Source: Tritonibacter aquimaris | GTDB taxonomy: Bacteria > Pseudomonadota > Alphaproteobacteria > Rhodobacterales > Rhodobacteraceae | Direction: 5' to 3' | NCBI RefSeq assembly: GCF_009617595.1 | Contig: NZ_WIXK01000003.1 | Span: 62,001-126,000, forward strand | Length of the DNA stretch: 64,000 nucleotides | Part shown: in pieces, positions 26,800 through 36,305 of the stretch | How the letters are laid out: every line of letters begins with the position of its first letter | Numbering within the stretch: position 1 is the stretch's first letter | Position numbers and translations under genes: made by a program | The notes under the pieces: generated by a model | The model's database searches: none | Seen by the model: the letters and a program-made list of their open reading frames with translations, nothing else | Told to the model about the DNA's origin: nothing

Positions 26800-27627
26800 A
26801 TGCCATTTTTCAAAACCCGTGACGGGCTTTCGCTTCACTATACAGACACCGGCACTGGCCTGCCGCTGATCTGCCTGCCTGGCCTCACCCGCTGTGGGCG
26901 CGATTTTCGGTATCTTGCGCCACACGTCAGCGACCTGCGATTGATCACCCTTGATTTTCGCGGACGCGGACAATCGGAATATGCCGCTGATTTCATGACA
27001 TATTCAGTCCTGCAAGAAACCGAAGATGTGATTGATCTGCTCGACCATCTCAACCTTGCACAGGCTGCAATCCTTGGCACCTCACGCGGTGGTATGGTTG
27101 CGATGACGCTTGCTGCATTGCATAAAACCCGCCTCAGTGCTGTGATCCTGAACGATGTTGGCCCGGAAATTCCCACAACCGGCCTTGCGCGTATCATGGA
27201 ATATGTTGGCCATCGCCCCGCGGCCAAGACATTTGAACGCGCCGCCGCACAATTGCAGGCCGCGATGCAAGACGCCTTTCCAACGGTTCCAGCAGAACGC
27301 TGGTTCGAAGAGGTGAGCACCTTTTATCAAGACAGCAACGGACGGCTCGAGCTGCGCTATGACCCAAAACTGCGCGACGCTTTGATTGCACAGGCCGCAG
27401 AAGGGCCAATCCCCGATCTCTGGCCGCTCTACAATTGTCTGGCTGAAATTCCACTTGGGGTGATCCGGGGCGCAAATTCCGACATTTTGATGCAAGACAC
27501 TTTCCAGAAGATGCAAACCACCCTGCCCCATGCCGCAGCTGTCGAAATCGCCGATCGCGGCCACGTCCCGTTTCTCGACGAGCCTGAGGCGCTGGCGCTT
27601 ATTCGCATGACCCTGGAAAGGATCTGA
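26800..27627 (+). CDS. Alpha/beta hydrolase
   Basis: 275 residues. The nucleophile elbow is GTSRGGM (Ser95), the oxyanion region is LPGLTRCGRDF, and the catalytic His is in DRGHVPFLDEPE near the end. It begins on the base after the upstream stop codon, so the two are coupled. The fold and length resemble enol-lactonases and C-C bond hydrolases; the substrate is unknown. A second hydrolase of the same fold (pcaD) lies three genes downstream. Confidence 0.82.
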   Translation: MPFFKTRDGLSLHYTDTGTGLPLICLPGLTRCGRDFRYLAPHVSDLRLITLDFRGRGQSEYAADFMTYSVLQETEDVIDLLDHLNLAQAAILGTSRGGMVAMTLAALHKTRLSAVILNDVGPEIPTTGLARIMEYVGHRPAAKTFERAAAQLQAAMQDAFPTVPAERWFEEVSTFYQDSNGRLELRYDPKLRDALIAQAAEGPIPDLWPLYNCLAEIPLGVIRGANSDILMQDTFQKMQTTLPHAAAVEIADRGHVPFLDEPEALALIRMTLERI

Positions 27628-27628
27628 C

Positions 27629-28609
27629 ATGGCCACGCTTGCCAAAATCGAAGCCGCTGCAGAACGCCTCAAGGGGCACGCGCGCAAAACTCCACTGCTC
27701 TCTTCCCCGTTTTTGGATGAGATCGCAGGACGACGCGTATTTGTGAAACCCGAGTGCCTGCAACACACTGGATCGTTTAAATTTCGCGGTGGCTGGGCCG
27801 CTGTTTCAGCCCTCTCAGAGGCGGAACAGAAACGTGGAGTAATCGCCTTTTCCAGTGGCAACCATGCGCAGGGCATTGCCGCTGCCGCAAAGGCCCATGA
27901 TGCACCCGCAGTTATCATTATGCCCAAAGATGCCCCTGCGCTAAAGATCAACAACACCCGCGCGCTTGGCGCAGAGGTTGTGCTCTATGACCGGGTGGGG
28001 GGTGAAAGCCGCGAAGCCCTTGGCGCTGAAATCGCCGAAGCACGCGGGCTGAGCCTCATCCCCCCATTTGAACACCCGGAGGTAATCGCGGGCCACGGCA
28101 CCGTGGGCCTTGAGATCGCAGAACAGGCCCGTGAACATGACATTTCAGGAGCGGATGTTGTGGTCTGCTGCGGCGGCGGCGGGCTTGCATCGGGAATTGC
28201 CCTTGCGCTGGAAGATCGCGCCCCCGACATGCAGCTGCGCACAGCAGAGCCTACAGGGTTTGATGACGTGGCACGTTCATTGGCAGCCAATGAAATACTA
28301 TCAAACCCGCACACCACCGGGTCGATTTGCGACGCTATACTGACACCTCAGCCGGGCGATAGTCCCTTTGCTATCTTGAACCGTCTCGCAGGCAGCGGGC
28401 TGGTGGTTGATGATACAGATGCCTTGCGTGCGATGGCTCAGGCATTCTTGCGGCTAAAACTGGTCACTGAACCCGGCGGCGCGGTTTCATTGGCCGCAGC
28501 CTTGTTTCAGCCCGAAGCGTTTGACACCGATTCCGTGATCGCAGTTGTCACTGGCGGAAATGTGGACCCCGCCACATTCCAACACGCGCTTAGCCACGCG
28601 GAAACCTGA
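27629..28609 (+). CDS. PLP-dependent threonine/serine dehydratase family enzyme
   Basis: 326 residues. The PLP lysine is Lys51 in GSFKFRGG; SSGNHAQG binds the carboxylate and CCGGGGLASG holds the PLP phosphate. There is no C-terminal ACT domain, so it is of the short, catabolic type (threonine, serine or hydroxyaspartate ammonia-lyase, or serine racemase). It converts a beta-hydroxy amino acid to a 2-oxoacid and ammonia. It starts one base after the hydrolase stop. None of the other genes of the beta-hydroxyaspartate cycle lie nearby, so that specific role is not supported. Confidence 0.85.
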   Translation: MATLAKIEAAAERLKGHARKTPLLSSPFLDEIAGRRVFVKPECLQHTGSFKFRGGWAAVSALSEAEQKRGVIAFSSGNHAQGIAAAAKAHDAPAVIIMPKDAPALKINNTRALGAEVVLYDRVGGESREALGAEIAEARGLSLIPPFEHPEVIAGHGTVGLEIAEQAREHDISGADVVVCCGGGGLASGIALALEDRAPDMQLRTAEPTGFDDVARSLAANEILSNPHTTGSICDAILTPQPGDSPFAILNRLAGSGLVVDDTDALRAMAQAFLRLKLVTEPGGAVSLAAALFQPEAFDTDSVIAVVTGGNVDPATFQHALSHAET

Positions 28610-28623
28610 ACAAAGGTAGACAG

Positions 28624-29841
28624 ATGACAGCTTTCACCCTCGCCTCGTTCAACGTCAAAAACCTGATTGGGCCCGATCAGGAATACTACAAGTTCCAAAG
28701 CTACACCCCCGAGGAATTTGCCTGGAAGGTCGACTGGCTTGCGGATCAGGTGTTGAGCCTGGACGCCGATATTGTTGGTTTTCAGGAAATCTTTGAAGAA
28801 TCTGCCCTGCAAGACGTGATCAACGAGGCTGATCAACGCGGCATTGCCGCCAATGCCGCGACCATTCCCGATCCAAGCAAACGCTATCACCGCCGCGCAA
28901 TTTTCCGCAAAATCGCCTACACGCCCTATACCGACGCAAGCCTTGCCTTTGCCCCCAACGTAAAAGACACGGGCAAACCCGGCGCGCGTCGCCCTGGCGT
29001 TGCGATCCTGTCGCGCTTTGGATTTGCACAGCCTCCAGAGGTGATCCAGGTGCTGGATACCCCGCTTGAAATCCCGCTGACCGCATTAACCGGTGATAGC
29101 GCCGCCGCAGGTAGTTACCGGGTTGAAAGCCTGTCGCGCCCGATCTTAAAAGCGCGCATCCCGGTTGGGGATCAGATCATCACCGTGTTTAACTGCCATC
29201 TAAAATCCAAACTGGGTGAATTTATCAAACCAGATGGTAAGGATTATGCGCCCGAGGCGGATCTAACCGCCTATGATGCCCCCGGTCGCGCCCTAGGGGC
29301 GCTACGCGCAGCGCTGCGCCGTATGGCCGAAGCCTATGTTTTGCGCAGCCTGATTGTGGAAGAGCTCGCCAAGGGTCACCCCGTAATGGCAATGGGGGAT
29401 TTCAACGACGGCGAACATGCGGTCAGCAGCGAAATCATCAGCGGTGAAACCCCGTTTCGCAATTACGCCTGGATGCTGCGCCATGATGCGCGCCACCGCA
29501 ATGACCGCTACAGCGATGATGAAAACACGCAGATCCGTGAAAACATTGACGCCTTGCGCCTGCGTTCGGCCGAAAACATGTTCCTGCGCAAATCTCTGCG
29601 CGATGTGGTCTATACAACCGCCTTTGGCGGTGTGCATGAAAGCATCGATCAGATCTATATGTCCCGCCACTTTGATCCCAGCTGGACCGGTTCTGTTGGG
29701 GAAATGCAATATTACACCGTGCTCAATGACCACCTGACCGATGGCAGCCACCCCGAAGCACCTTATAACAAACTCGCCTCTGATCACGGGCAGATCATGG
29801 CGCATATGGTCTTGAACTCTGACCTGTCTCAGCGCAGGTAG
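28624..29841 (+). CDS. Endonuclease/exonuclease/phosphatase-family hydrolase
   Basis: 405 residues without a signal peptide. The EEP fold is shown by SFNVKNL at the N-terminus, the metal ligand Glu in VGFQEIFEE, FNCHLKS, MGDFND and the terminal catalytic SDHG. Family members hydrolyse phosphodiester or phosphomonoester bonds in nucleic acids, lipids or small molecules. It is fifteen bases after the dehydratase gene and in the same operon, an odd companion for catabolic enzymes. Substrate unknown. Confidence 0.85.
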   Translation: MTAFTLASFNVKNLIGPDQEYYKFQSYTPEEFAWKVDWLADQVLSLDADIVGFQEIFEESALQDVINEADQRGIAANAATIPDPSKRYHRRAIFRKIAYTPYTDASLAFAPNVKDTGKPGARRPGVAILSRFGFAQPPEVIQVLDTPLEIPLTALTGDSAAAGSYRVESLSRPILKARIPVGDQIITVFNCHLKSKLGEFIKPDGKDYAPEADLTAYDAPGRALGALRAALRRMAEAYVLRSLIVEELAKGHPVMAMGDFNDGEHAVSSEIISGETPFRNYAWMLRHDARHRNDRYSDDENTQIRENIDALRLRSAENMFLRKSLRDVVYTTAFGGVHESIDQIYMSRHFDPSWTGSVGEMQYYTVLNDHLTDGSHPEAPYNKLASDHGQIMAHMVLNSDLSQRR

Positions 29842-29865
29842 GGCGCAATACAAGGAAGGGCCGCC

Positions 29866-30660
29866 ATGCCAATCGCAACGCTGAGAGACGTCGAGCTGAA
29901 CTATAAAATCGAGGGACCAGAAGATGGTGATCCGGTGGTTTTCTTGCATGCGCTTGGCACCAATCTCAGCATCTGGGACGCCGTGATTGAACGCCTGCCG
30001 GAAAATATCCGTGCCATTCGATTTGATCTGCGCGGCCACGGGCAATCGTCCTGCCCGCCTGCACCCTATTCGATGGGCGCTTTGGTACGCGACACCGAAA
30101 GCCTGCTTGATCAGCTCAAGATCCGCAACTGCGTTATGGTCGGCCTGTCAATCGGCGGCATGATTGCACAGGGATTGGCGGTCAAACGGCTCGATCAGAT
30201 CCGCGCGCTGGTGCTGAGCAACACAGCTGCCAAGATCGCCACGCCAAAACAATGGCAGGAACGCATAGACGCAGTTGAACAAAACGGCCTGGCGACACAG
30301 ATCGCGCCAACGCTGGATCGCTGGCTCTGGCGCGGGCATCGCCAATCAGAGATTGCCGAAAACCTTGGTGAGATGCTGAAAAACACAACCGATGTTGGTT
30401 TTATGGGCTGTTGCCAGGCCATCGCGGGCACCGATTTTTACACCCCCACCAGCAGCCTGCGCCTGCCCACATTGGGCATAGCGGGCACCGAAGATGGATC
30501 AACTCCGGCAGATCTGGTGAAAGAGACCGTTGATCTGATCCCCGGAAGTGAATTCAAAGTGATCCGTAAATCCGGCCATATGAGCTGCGTTGAACAACCC
30601 GACGCCTTTGCTGAAGCTCTGGTGGCGTTTTTGAACAAGATCGGGCATAGCAAAGCCTGA
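29866..30660 (+). CDS. pcaD: 3-oxoadipate enol-lactonase
   Basis: 264 residues. An alpha/beta hydrolase with nucleophile Ser95 in VGLSIGGMIAQ, LHALGTNLSIWD in the oxyanion region and RKSGHMSCVEQP at the catalytic His. This matches PcaD, which opens the enol-lactone of 3-oxoadipate in protocatechuate breakdown. AAGGA lies upstream of the ATG at 29866. The adjacent pcaB gene supports the assignment. Confidence 0.88.
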   Translation: MPIATLRDVELNYKIEGPEDGDPVVFLHALGTNLSIWDAVIERLPENIRAIRFDLRGHGQSSCPPAPYSMGALVRDTESLLDQLKIRNCVMVGLSIGGMIAQGLAVKRLDQIRALVLSNTAAKIATPKQWQERIDAVEQNGLATQIAPTLDRWLWRGHRQSEIAENLGEMLKNTTDVGFMGCCQAIAGTDFYTPTSSLRLPTLGIAGTEDGSTPADLVKETVDLIPGSEFKVIRKSGHMSCVEQPDAFAEALVAFLNKIGHSKA

Positions 30661-30684
30661 CCACCCCAATTCAAAGGACATCCC

Positions 30685-32043
30685 ATGGCCGCTTCGCTCT
30701 TTGAAAGCCAGCTTTACAGTGGCGCGTTTCACACCGCAGAGGTGGGGCGCCTGTTTTCAGACAGCGCCGAAGTGCGGGCGATGCTGCTGGTAGAAGGTGC
30801 TTTGGCCAAAGCCCAGGGCGCGCTCGGGATTATTCCAGAAGACAGCGCCGCGGCCATTCAACGTGCAGTTATGGAAGTGGCCATTGACCCCGGTGCCCTG
30901 CGTGCAGAAACAGCCAGCAACGGCGTGCCGGTGCCTGCATTGGTATCGGCCTTTCGTCAGGAAATGAATGCGCCAGAACATGCTCAATATGTGCATTGGG
31001 GCGCCACCTCGCAGGACATTATGGATACCGCGTTGATGCTGCGCCTGCGCCAGGTGCTGTCTCATGTGGAAAAGAAGCTGCTCGAAATCCTGAAACATCT
31101 GGAGAAACTGGCGACTGATCACGCCGATTTACCGATGGCCGCGCGTAGCTTTGGTCTGCATGCGGCCCCGACCAGCTTTGGGGCGGTTGTTGCCTCCTGG
31201 GGGACACCACTGCTGAACCTCCTCAATGAGCTGGCGGATCTGCGTTCTTCTTCACTTTTGGTGTCGCTCTCTGGCTCTGTTGGCACCGGAAATTCCTTTG
31301 GCACTGAGGCCGCAGATCTGCGCGCGGAATTTGCCAAGGGGCTTGCGCTAACTGATCCCGGTTGCAGCTGGCACACAGATCGCACCCCAATTCTTAAACT
31401 GCTGGATTGGCTGCACCGTGGCACGCTTGCGCTTGGTAAAATCGGCCAGGACTGTCTTGGCATGACCCAAAGCGGCATTCAGGAAATCAAAATACACGCT
31501 CATGGTGCATCCTCGACACTGCCACACAAACAAAACCCTGTATCGCCCGCGATATTGGTCGCGCTCGCCCGTCACTCCAGCACGCTGCTGGCAGGGCTGC
31601 AAACGGGAGCACTACATCAGTTTCAGCGCGATCCTGCGGCTTGGTTTCTTGAATGGCTCACGCTACCACAAGTTGCGCTAACCGCCGCCAACGCCTGTGA
31701 AACCGCTCTGAAGATTGGTGAAAATATCGTGCCCTCGCAGGACAACATGCGCGCACATATTGAAGGGCAATCAGATCTCATCCATGCGGAAGCGCTGGTT
31801 TTTTTACTGGCTGAAACGCTCACACGCCCAGAGGCACAAGCGCGTGTGAAACAAATGTGTTCCGAGGCCGTCGCTTCAGCGTCATCCCTGCAGATCGTGG
31901 CGCAAACACACTTCCCAGAACTTGATCTTAGCAAGGCCTTCGACCCCAGGTTAAACCTTGGTCAAGCGCCGCAGGACGCGCGCCATTTTGCACAACGCAT
32001 CCAAGACCTAGCAACAGAGCACCCGCAGCCCACGACAAGATAA
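30685..32043 (+). CDS. pcaB: 3-carboxy-cis,cis-muconate cycloisomerase
   Basis: 452 residues of the fumarase/aspartase superfamily. The signature loop SSTLPHKQNP (about residues 272-281) and the MNAPEHAQYVHWGATSQD segment are characteristic of PcaB/adenylosuccinate-lyase relatives. It converts 3-carboxymuconate to the lactone that, after decarboxylation, is the substrate of PcaD. AAAGGA precedes the ATG. pcaC, pcaG, pcaH and pcaQ are not in the window. Confidence 0.9.
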   Translation: MAASLFESQLYSGAFHTAEVGRLFSDSAEVRAMLLVEGALAKAQGALGIIPEDSAAAIQRAVMEVAIDPGALRAETASNGVPVPALVSAFRQEMNAPEHAQYVHWGATSQDIMDTALMLRLRQVLSHVEKKLLEILKHLEKLATDHADLPMAARSFGLHAAPTSFGAVVASWGTPLLNLLNELADLRSSSLLVSLSGSVGTGNSFGTEAADLRAEFAKGLALTDPGCSWHTDRTPILKLLDWLHRGTLALGKIGQDCLGMTQSGIQEIKIHAHGASSTLPHKQNPVSPAILVALARHSSTLLAGLQTGALHQFQRDPAAWFLEWLTLPQVALTAANACETALKIGENIVPSQDNMRAHIEGQSDLIHAEALVFLLAETLTRPEAQARVKQMCSEAVASASSLQIVAQTHFPELDLSKAFDPRLNLGQAPQDARHFAQRIQDLATEHPQPTTR

Positions 32044-32350
32044 CAATCTGCGAAAAGTACTATTTATGTTTGCAAACTCAACATTTTCTGGCCACTAGAT
32101 TAAGAAAAACGAATAAGTTAATTCCGTTTACGATAACAACGCCTCAAATAAAAAACTTGCTGCTTTTTGACGCGGGTCGAAAGTAAAATTGACGCTTCAC
32201 CCACATTAAATTATATAAATTCAAATAGATACATAAAATTTATGCAGATTTCGCCGGAATTGAAACTTTGAGGTAAAAGGCTGGCATAAGATCAACTTTT
32301 TATGCATTATTGCGTGCAGAGACCCCTCACGAGCAAAAAACTTTACGATT
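32044..32350. other. AT-rich intergenic region before the ArsR-family gene
   Basis: About 307 bases without a gene and markedly AT-rich compared with its surroundings. It separates the pca operon from the ArsR-type regulator. One promoter-like pair is listed separately. No clear terminator hairpin for the pca operon was found. Confidence 0.5.
32189..32217 (+). promoter_or_regulatory. Candidate sigma-70 promoter for the ArsR-family gene
   Basis: TTGACG, a 17-base spacer and TATATA form a plausible -35/-10 pair about 135 bases upstream of the ATG. The surrounding A+T richness supports it, but no other evidence is available. Confidence 0.4.
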
Positions 32351-32707
32351 ATGAATATCTCGACCACAAATTCCGCCACGTCTCCCGAAGACATGTCCTA
32401 CAGCGCAGCAACAGCAGCGGCTTTTCTCAAAGCTCTTGCCCATGAAGGGCGGCTCATGATCCTGTGCCATCTGGTCAACGGGGAGCGTTCCGTGGGCGAA
32501 TTGGAAGACCTCTTGGGGTTGCGTCAGGCCGCCGTCAGCCAGATGCTGGCGCGCCTGCGCGACGAAGGCATGGTCCACACCCGTCGCGCTGGTAAAACCG
32601 TTTTCTACAGCCTGAAAGATCGCAATGCAGAACGCGTCCTCGTTTTGCTGCATGAAATGTTCTGCGCTACAGAAGACAGCGAGCGCGAAATTTCTCCGGT
32701 TGCCTGA
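32351..32707 (+). CDS. ArsR-family regulator with a BigR/SqrR-like cysteine pair
   Basis: 118 residues. A winged helix covers residues 20-95, with LEDLLGLRQAAVSQMLARL as the recognition helix and HTRRAGKTVFYSL as the wing. Cys39 (RLMILCHL) and Cys105 (HEMFC) are 66 residues apart, the same spacing as the dithiol pair of BigR and SqrR, which sense persulfides. The RLMILC motif itself is typical of that branch. No metal-binding CxC motif is present. Sulfide-oxidation genes are not adjacent, so the target genes must lie elsewhere or be its own promoter. Confidence 0.82.
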   Translation: MNISTTNSATSPEDMSYSAATAAAFLKALAHEGRLMILCHLVNGERSVGELEDLLGLRQAAVSQMLARLRDEGMVHTRRAGKTVFYSLKDRNAERVLVLLHEMFCATEDSEREISPVA

Positions 32708-32717
32708 ACACCGCTGC

Positions 32718-35700
32718 TCAGCTTGGTGCGTAACCCGCAACAACCTGCAATAGTTTAAAGGCTGTGGACGCGTCGTTTTCGACCACAGCCATGAACTCTT
32801 CTTCCCCGATCCGCAGACAGGTCAGATCCGTCTTGGCCACCATCGTCAACGCGCGCGGCTCACGGCGGATCAAGCCCAGCTCTCCAACCAGACGGCCAGG
32901 ACCAAAAGAGACAACAAACCGATCCTCTTGATCCGGCTGCGGCGCATAGAAATCGGCCTCGCCTTCAAGGATCATATAGGCACCGTCCGTAGCAGGTTCA
33001 TCCTTGCGAAACACAACATCCCCGGAATTCGCAGTAAACCAACGCGCGCCAAAGGCCAAAAGCCGCAACTGGCGTCGGTTCAATCCGGAAAACAGCTCTG
33101 TCTGCTCCAATGCGCGCAGTTTGCGGGCCAGATCGGCACTTGCGGCCCCATCCTCTACAACTTCACGCTCCGGCTCGTCGCTCAGCATCCGTCCCTGTCG
33201 CACCTCGTAATAGGTGTCAAATACGTTGGGGTTTTCAAACGCAGGCGATAGATAGACCATCGTGGTTGAAGGCAGCAGTCGGCGCAGATTCTTGTGAACT
33301 GCGACCCTAGTTTCAAGATCATAGCTGGCCAGTGCATCATCCAGGATCAAGATGTCCGGCTTTTTGACGGTTGCACGCGAAAAGGCCAGCGGCTCGGCAA
33401 AACTGGCAGGAAGCCCCTGCCCCCCCACTGCGATCGGCAGATCAAAAATCAGCTGCACAACAAGGTCGCGCAGGCCATTCTCGATCAACAGTTCAGACAC
33501 CAGCTTGCGCACTTCTTCGCCCTTGGGGCCAGCACCATCGTGGATTTTGCCATAAATCGCGTTTTCAAGCACTGTCAGGCCGGGAGCAAACCGATCCTGC
33601 GCCAAAGGAGTAAAACTCCCCGCAAGCGCCGCGCGCATATCCTCACCGTGGTTCCGGCGGAACCGCAGGATACGTTGTTTCATCTCATCGCCAAACGCCG
33701 GGCCGATTTTATCCGCCGAGATATGGAACGGCACGATCATCAGCGGTGCCAGCTCCATCCCATCCAAGACGGCAACGCCATTCTTGCGGATCTGTTCACT
33801 GAGCGAGAGCGCCGTTTCATAGGTCTCGCGGGCAAGGCCAAGTTTTCTGAACAGCGGGTGATCTGCACCATCAAGCCCAAAGGTCTGGCGCAGCATCTCA
33901 ACAACGTCCTGGGTCAAAGACATCAGATCATCTGCAAGCCCCAAGGCTTCCAACCGATCAAGAAAAACCTGTTCGCTCTGCAAACGCGCCTCAGTAAACG
34001 GCTCGCGCGTGGTGGCAAACAGCAGGTTCTCCGCCACAGGCATCGCAGGGTTGTAGGTGTCCGGCTCAAAGAAATAAACGCTTTCATCCAGCCCTGCGTC
34101 AGTGATCGCGGCCCGCACCTGCGCACGCACATCCACCAGCCGCCGTGCAAGCGTGCTGTGGCCTTCACAATCAAAACGTTGCTCAACCCCACGGCGGAAC
34201 AGCGCGGTTTGTGAGCCGATCCCCTCCACCAGCTGCAGCCACCACTGGCGCAGTTCGGTTTCATCAGACAGGCCCGCAATTCCCGGATCCAACCAGGATG
34301 TATCAAATGGATCCGCGCTATTGCCCGCTTTCACCGCATCCTGATTACGCCGCAGATCCCGCGCCACGCCTTGCGGGCGGGGGCGCATCGGCATCATCAC
34401 ATTGTCACCAAAGGTACCCTGAAACAGCACGGGCCTTGATGTGGCATGGCCAATCCGCGCAGCAACCACCGCCTGATGCAGCCCACGCAGATCCTGCCCG
34501 GCAATCTCGACCCGCCCGGCCGTTGGCAGGATCTCTCGCGTTAGCAATTGCGCGATCGCGCGGCGGTCTTCCTCGGAGGGGGCGGCAATCCCAACGACCT
34601 GCCCTTGCGGAAAGACCGCATTCAGCTCCTCAAGAACCAGATTGCCATCCGCATCACGGACGCTCACATCCTGTAGCTTAACATCACCGCTCAGATGGGA
34701 GATCTTCTCGGGCTCGCCCTCCATCAGGCTGGCCTCGACCATGCCCGAGGGCGCAAAGCGCTCACGAATGACGTCCCAACGCAGCGACATATCCTGGGTC
34801 TGATTATAATAGGCCAGCAGCTCTTTCCACGGCGAAGCCAGATCCTTGTAGGCGGCAAGCGCTGCAACCAATGCCCCAAGAGAGACCTTACCCTCAAGCA
34901 CCAGAAGCCCGCCAACAGAATAGAAAAAGAACGGTGTCAGATTGGTGATGAAGTTATTGAGAAACTTCATGAAGAACTTTTTCTTGTAGATCTCAAGGCG
35001 CAGATCATAAAGCCGCCCGAGCCGATCAGTGACCACCGCCAAACGGTAGCGCCAGCCACCATTGATCCGCAACGTCGACGCCCCCGCCGCGCTTTCGCCG
35101 ATTTCGGCTGCCAGCGCACGGACCTGATGGATGCGTTTTTTGTTCAATTGATTGATGCGGCGCTGCAACAGCGGAATCAACCAGCCCTGCAACGGAATGA
35201 GCGCCACCGCTGCCAGACCAAACCACAGGCTCTGCGCAAACAGGAAATACAAGATCGTCAGCATCTGCCCGGCCTGCAGCACCGGCTGGCTGATCGCATC
35301 CCCCATCAAACCGCCCATCGGTTCGCTTTCGGATGTGACCATCGACACCAGTTCACCCTGGCTCACCCGTTCAAAATAGGGCTGCGGAAAGCGCAGAACC
35401 CGTGCAATCAGATCAAACCGGAACCGGCGCAGCATCCGCTCAGAGAGAATACCCTTCATCGTATTGATGCGCATCTTGAGCAGACCGTGACACAGGACCG
35501 ACAGCAAAAATGCGCCACACAGCAGCCATAGGAAATGCAGTTGTGACAGCGGATACCCCATCACATCAATCACACTGTTTTGTGCCCCGATGGCATCGTT
35601 AATGATGCGCTTGGGCAACTCCAGCGTCAGATAAAGCAAAGGAAACAAACAGGAGGTAACCGCCAGCAACACCAGCTGGTCGCGCTTGGAGTTTTTCCAA

Positions 35701-35759
35701 ATGAACCGAAAAAGAGAGCGTTCTATAGCTTTTTCTCCAAGCCGCCGGTGTTGCTGCAC
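32718..35759 (-). CDS. ABC-exporter-like protein with degenerate ATPase and C-terminal cyclic-nucleotide-binding domain
   Basis: 1013 residues from the GTG at 35759 (GAGG nine bases upstream; a GTG at 35801 is an alternative). Residues 20-330 are an ABC-exporter membrane domain with about six helices. The nucleotide-binding domain starts near 360, but its Walker A position reads GIAAPSEEDR without GK[S/T]. It is then split by about 260 extra residues. The signature is reduced to GGQGLPASFAEPLAFSRA, Walker B is ILILDDALASYD (Asp in place of the catalytic Glu) and the H-switch His is missing. Residues 890-1010 form a cNMP-binding fold (FGPGRLVGELGLI, EPRALTMVA). It probably does not pump by ATP hydrolysis in the usual way. 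Confidence 0.8.
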   Translation of the reverse strand: MQQHRRLGEKAIERSLFRFIWKNSKRDQLVLLAVTSCLFPLLYLTLELPKRIINDAIGAQNSVIDVMGYPLSQLHFLWLLCGAFLLSVLCHGLLKMRINTMKGILSERMLRRFRFDLIARVLRFPQPYFERVSQGELVSMVTSESEPMGGLMGDAISQPVLQAGQMLTILYFLFAQSLWFGLAAVALIPLQGWLIPLLQRRINQLNKKRIHQVRALAAEIGESAAGASTLRINGGWRYRLAVVTDRLGRLYDLRLEIYKKKFFMKFLNNFITNLTPFFFYSVGGLLVLEGKVSLGALVAALAAYKDLASPWKELLAYYNQTQDMSLRWDVIRERFAPSGMVEASLMEGEPEKISHLSGDVKLQDVSVRDADGNLVLEELNAVFPQGQVVGIAAPSEEDRRAIAQLLTREILPTAGRVEIAGQDLRGLHQAVVAARIGHATSRPVLFQGTFGDNVMMPMRPRPQGVARDLRRNQDAVKAGNSADPFDTSWLDPGIAGLSDETELRQWWLQLVEGIGSQTALFRRGVEQRFDCEGHSTLARRLVDVRAQVRAAITDAGLDESVYFFEPDTYNPAMPVAENLLFATTREPFTEARLQSEQVFLDRLEALGLADDLMSLTQDVVEMLRQTFGLDGADHPLFRKLGLARETYETALSLSEQIRKNGVAVLDGMELAPLMIVPFHISADKIGPAFGDEMKQRILRFRRNHGEDMRAALAGSFTPLAQDRFAPGLTVLENAIYGKIHDGAGPKGEEVRKLVSELLIENGLRDLVVQLIFDLPIAVGGQGLPASFAEPLAFSRATVKKPDILILDDALASYDLETRVAVHKNLRRLLPSTTMVYLSPAFENPNVFDTYYEVRQGRMLSDEPEREVVEDGAASADLARKLRALEQTELFSGLNRRQLRLLAFGARWFTANSGDVVFRKDEPATDGAYMILEGEADFYAPQPDQEDRFVVSFGPGRLVGELGLIRREPRALTMVAKTDLTCLRIGEEEFMAVVENDASTAFKLLQVVAGYAPS

Positions 35760-35912
35760 CAGATTTAACCTCGCAAGGTGCCCGCGCCAAGAGCACGACA
35801 CGAAAGATGAGGATTACGTGATTAAACTGTTTGCGCAAACTGCAGTATTTGCCAAAGCTGGCAAAATACGTAAAGTCCATTCAGACGTGCTGCTCGCCAA
35901 AAGGACACCCTC

Positions 35913-36305
35913 TTGTCAGACCATACTATGTCTCTGCTACTTTTGCTTCTCCTATTGCAGGTGAAACATATGTTTGCGGACTTTTTCTTGCAGACACCTC
36001 GCATGCTGTCAGGACGTGGCGTGTATCTCCATGTTGGGCGCGCGCAACACGCAGGCGTCCATATCGTTGGCACCGCCCTGGTCTTGGCGGTACTGTCTGC
36101 GCCTTGGGGTTTTCTGATTGCTGTCTGTATCCTTGAATGGATCGTGCATTTTCACATTGATTACGGCAAAGCCTGCTACAGCGAACGCAAGGCCCTGACG
36201 CCAACCCAGGCTTTGTTCTGGTGGGCAATGGGTGCAGATCAGGCGCTGCATCAAATCACCTATCTGTTGTTGGGCTGGGGCTGGTGTGCCTTTGTGCTGA
36301 GCTAA
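35913..36305 (+). CDS. DUF3307-family membrane protein
   Basis: 130 residues with about three or four membrane segments. The pattern HMFADFFLQT near the N-terminus and EWIVHFHIDYGKA in the middle matches DUF3307. The family has no established function. It is divergent from the ABC-like gene and stands alone. The start could also be one of the internal ATG codons at 35928 or 35970. Confidence 0.75.
   Translation: MSDHTMSLLLLLLLLQVKHMFADFFLQTPRMLSGRGVYLHVGRAQHAGVHIVGTALVLAVLSAPWGFLIAVCILEWIVHFHIDYGKACYSERKALTPTQALFWWAMGADQALHQITYLLLGWGWCAFVLS

Noticed and set aside
27629-28609. BhcB of the beta-hydroxyaspartate cycle
   Set aside because: The fold fits, but none of bhcA, bhcC, bhcD or bhcR is adjacent.
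33294-34214. Plus-strand open frame of 306 codons
   Set aside because: Antisense to the ABC-like gene; no domain and no ribosome-binding site.
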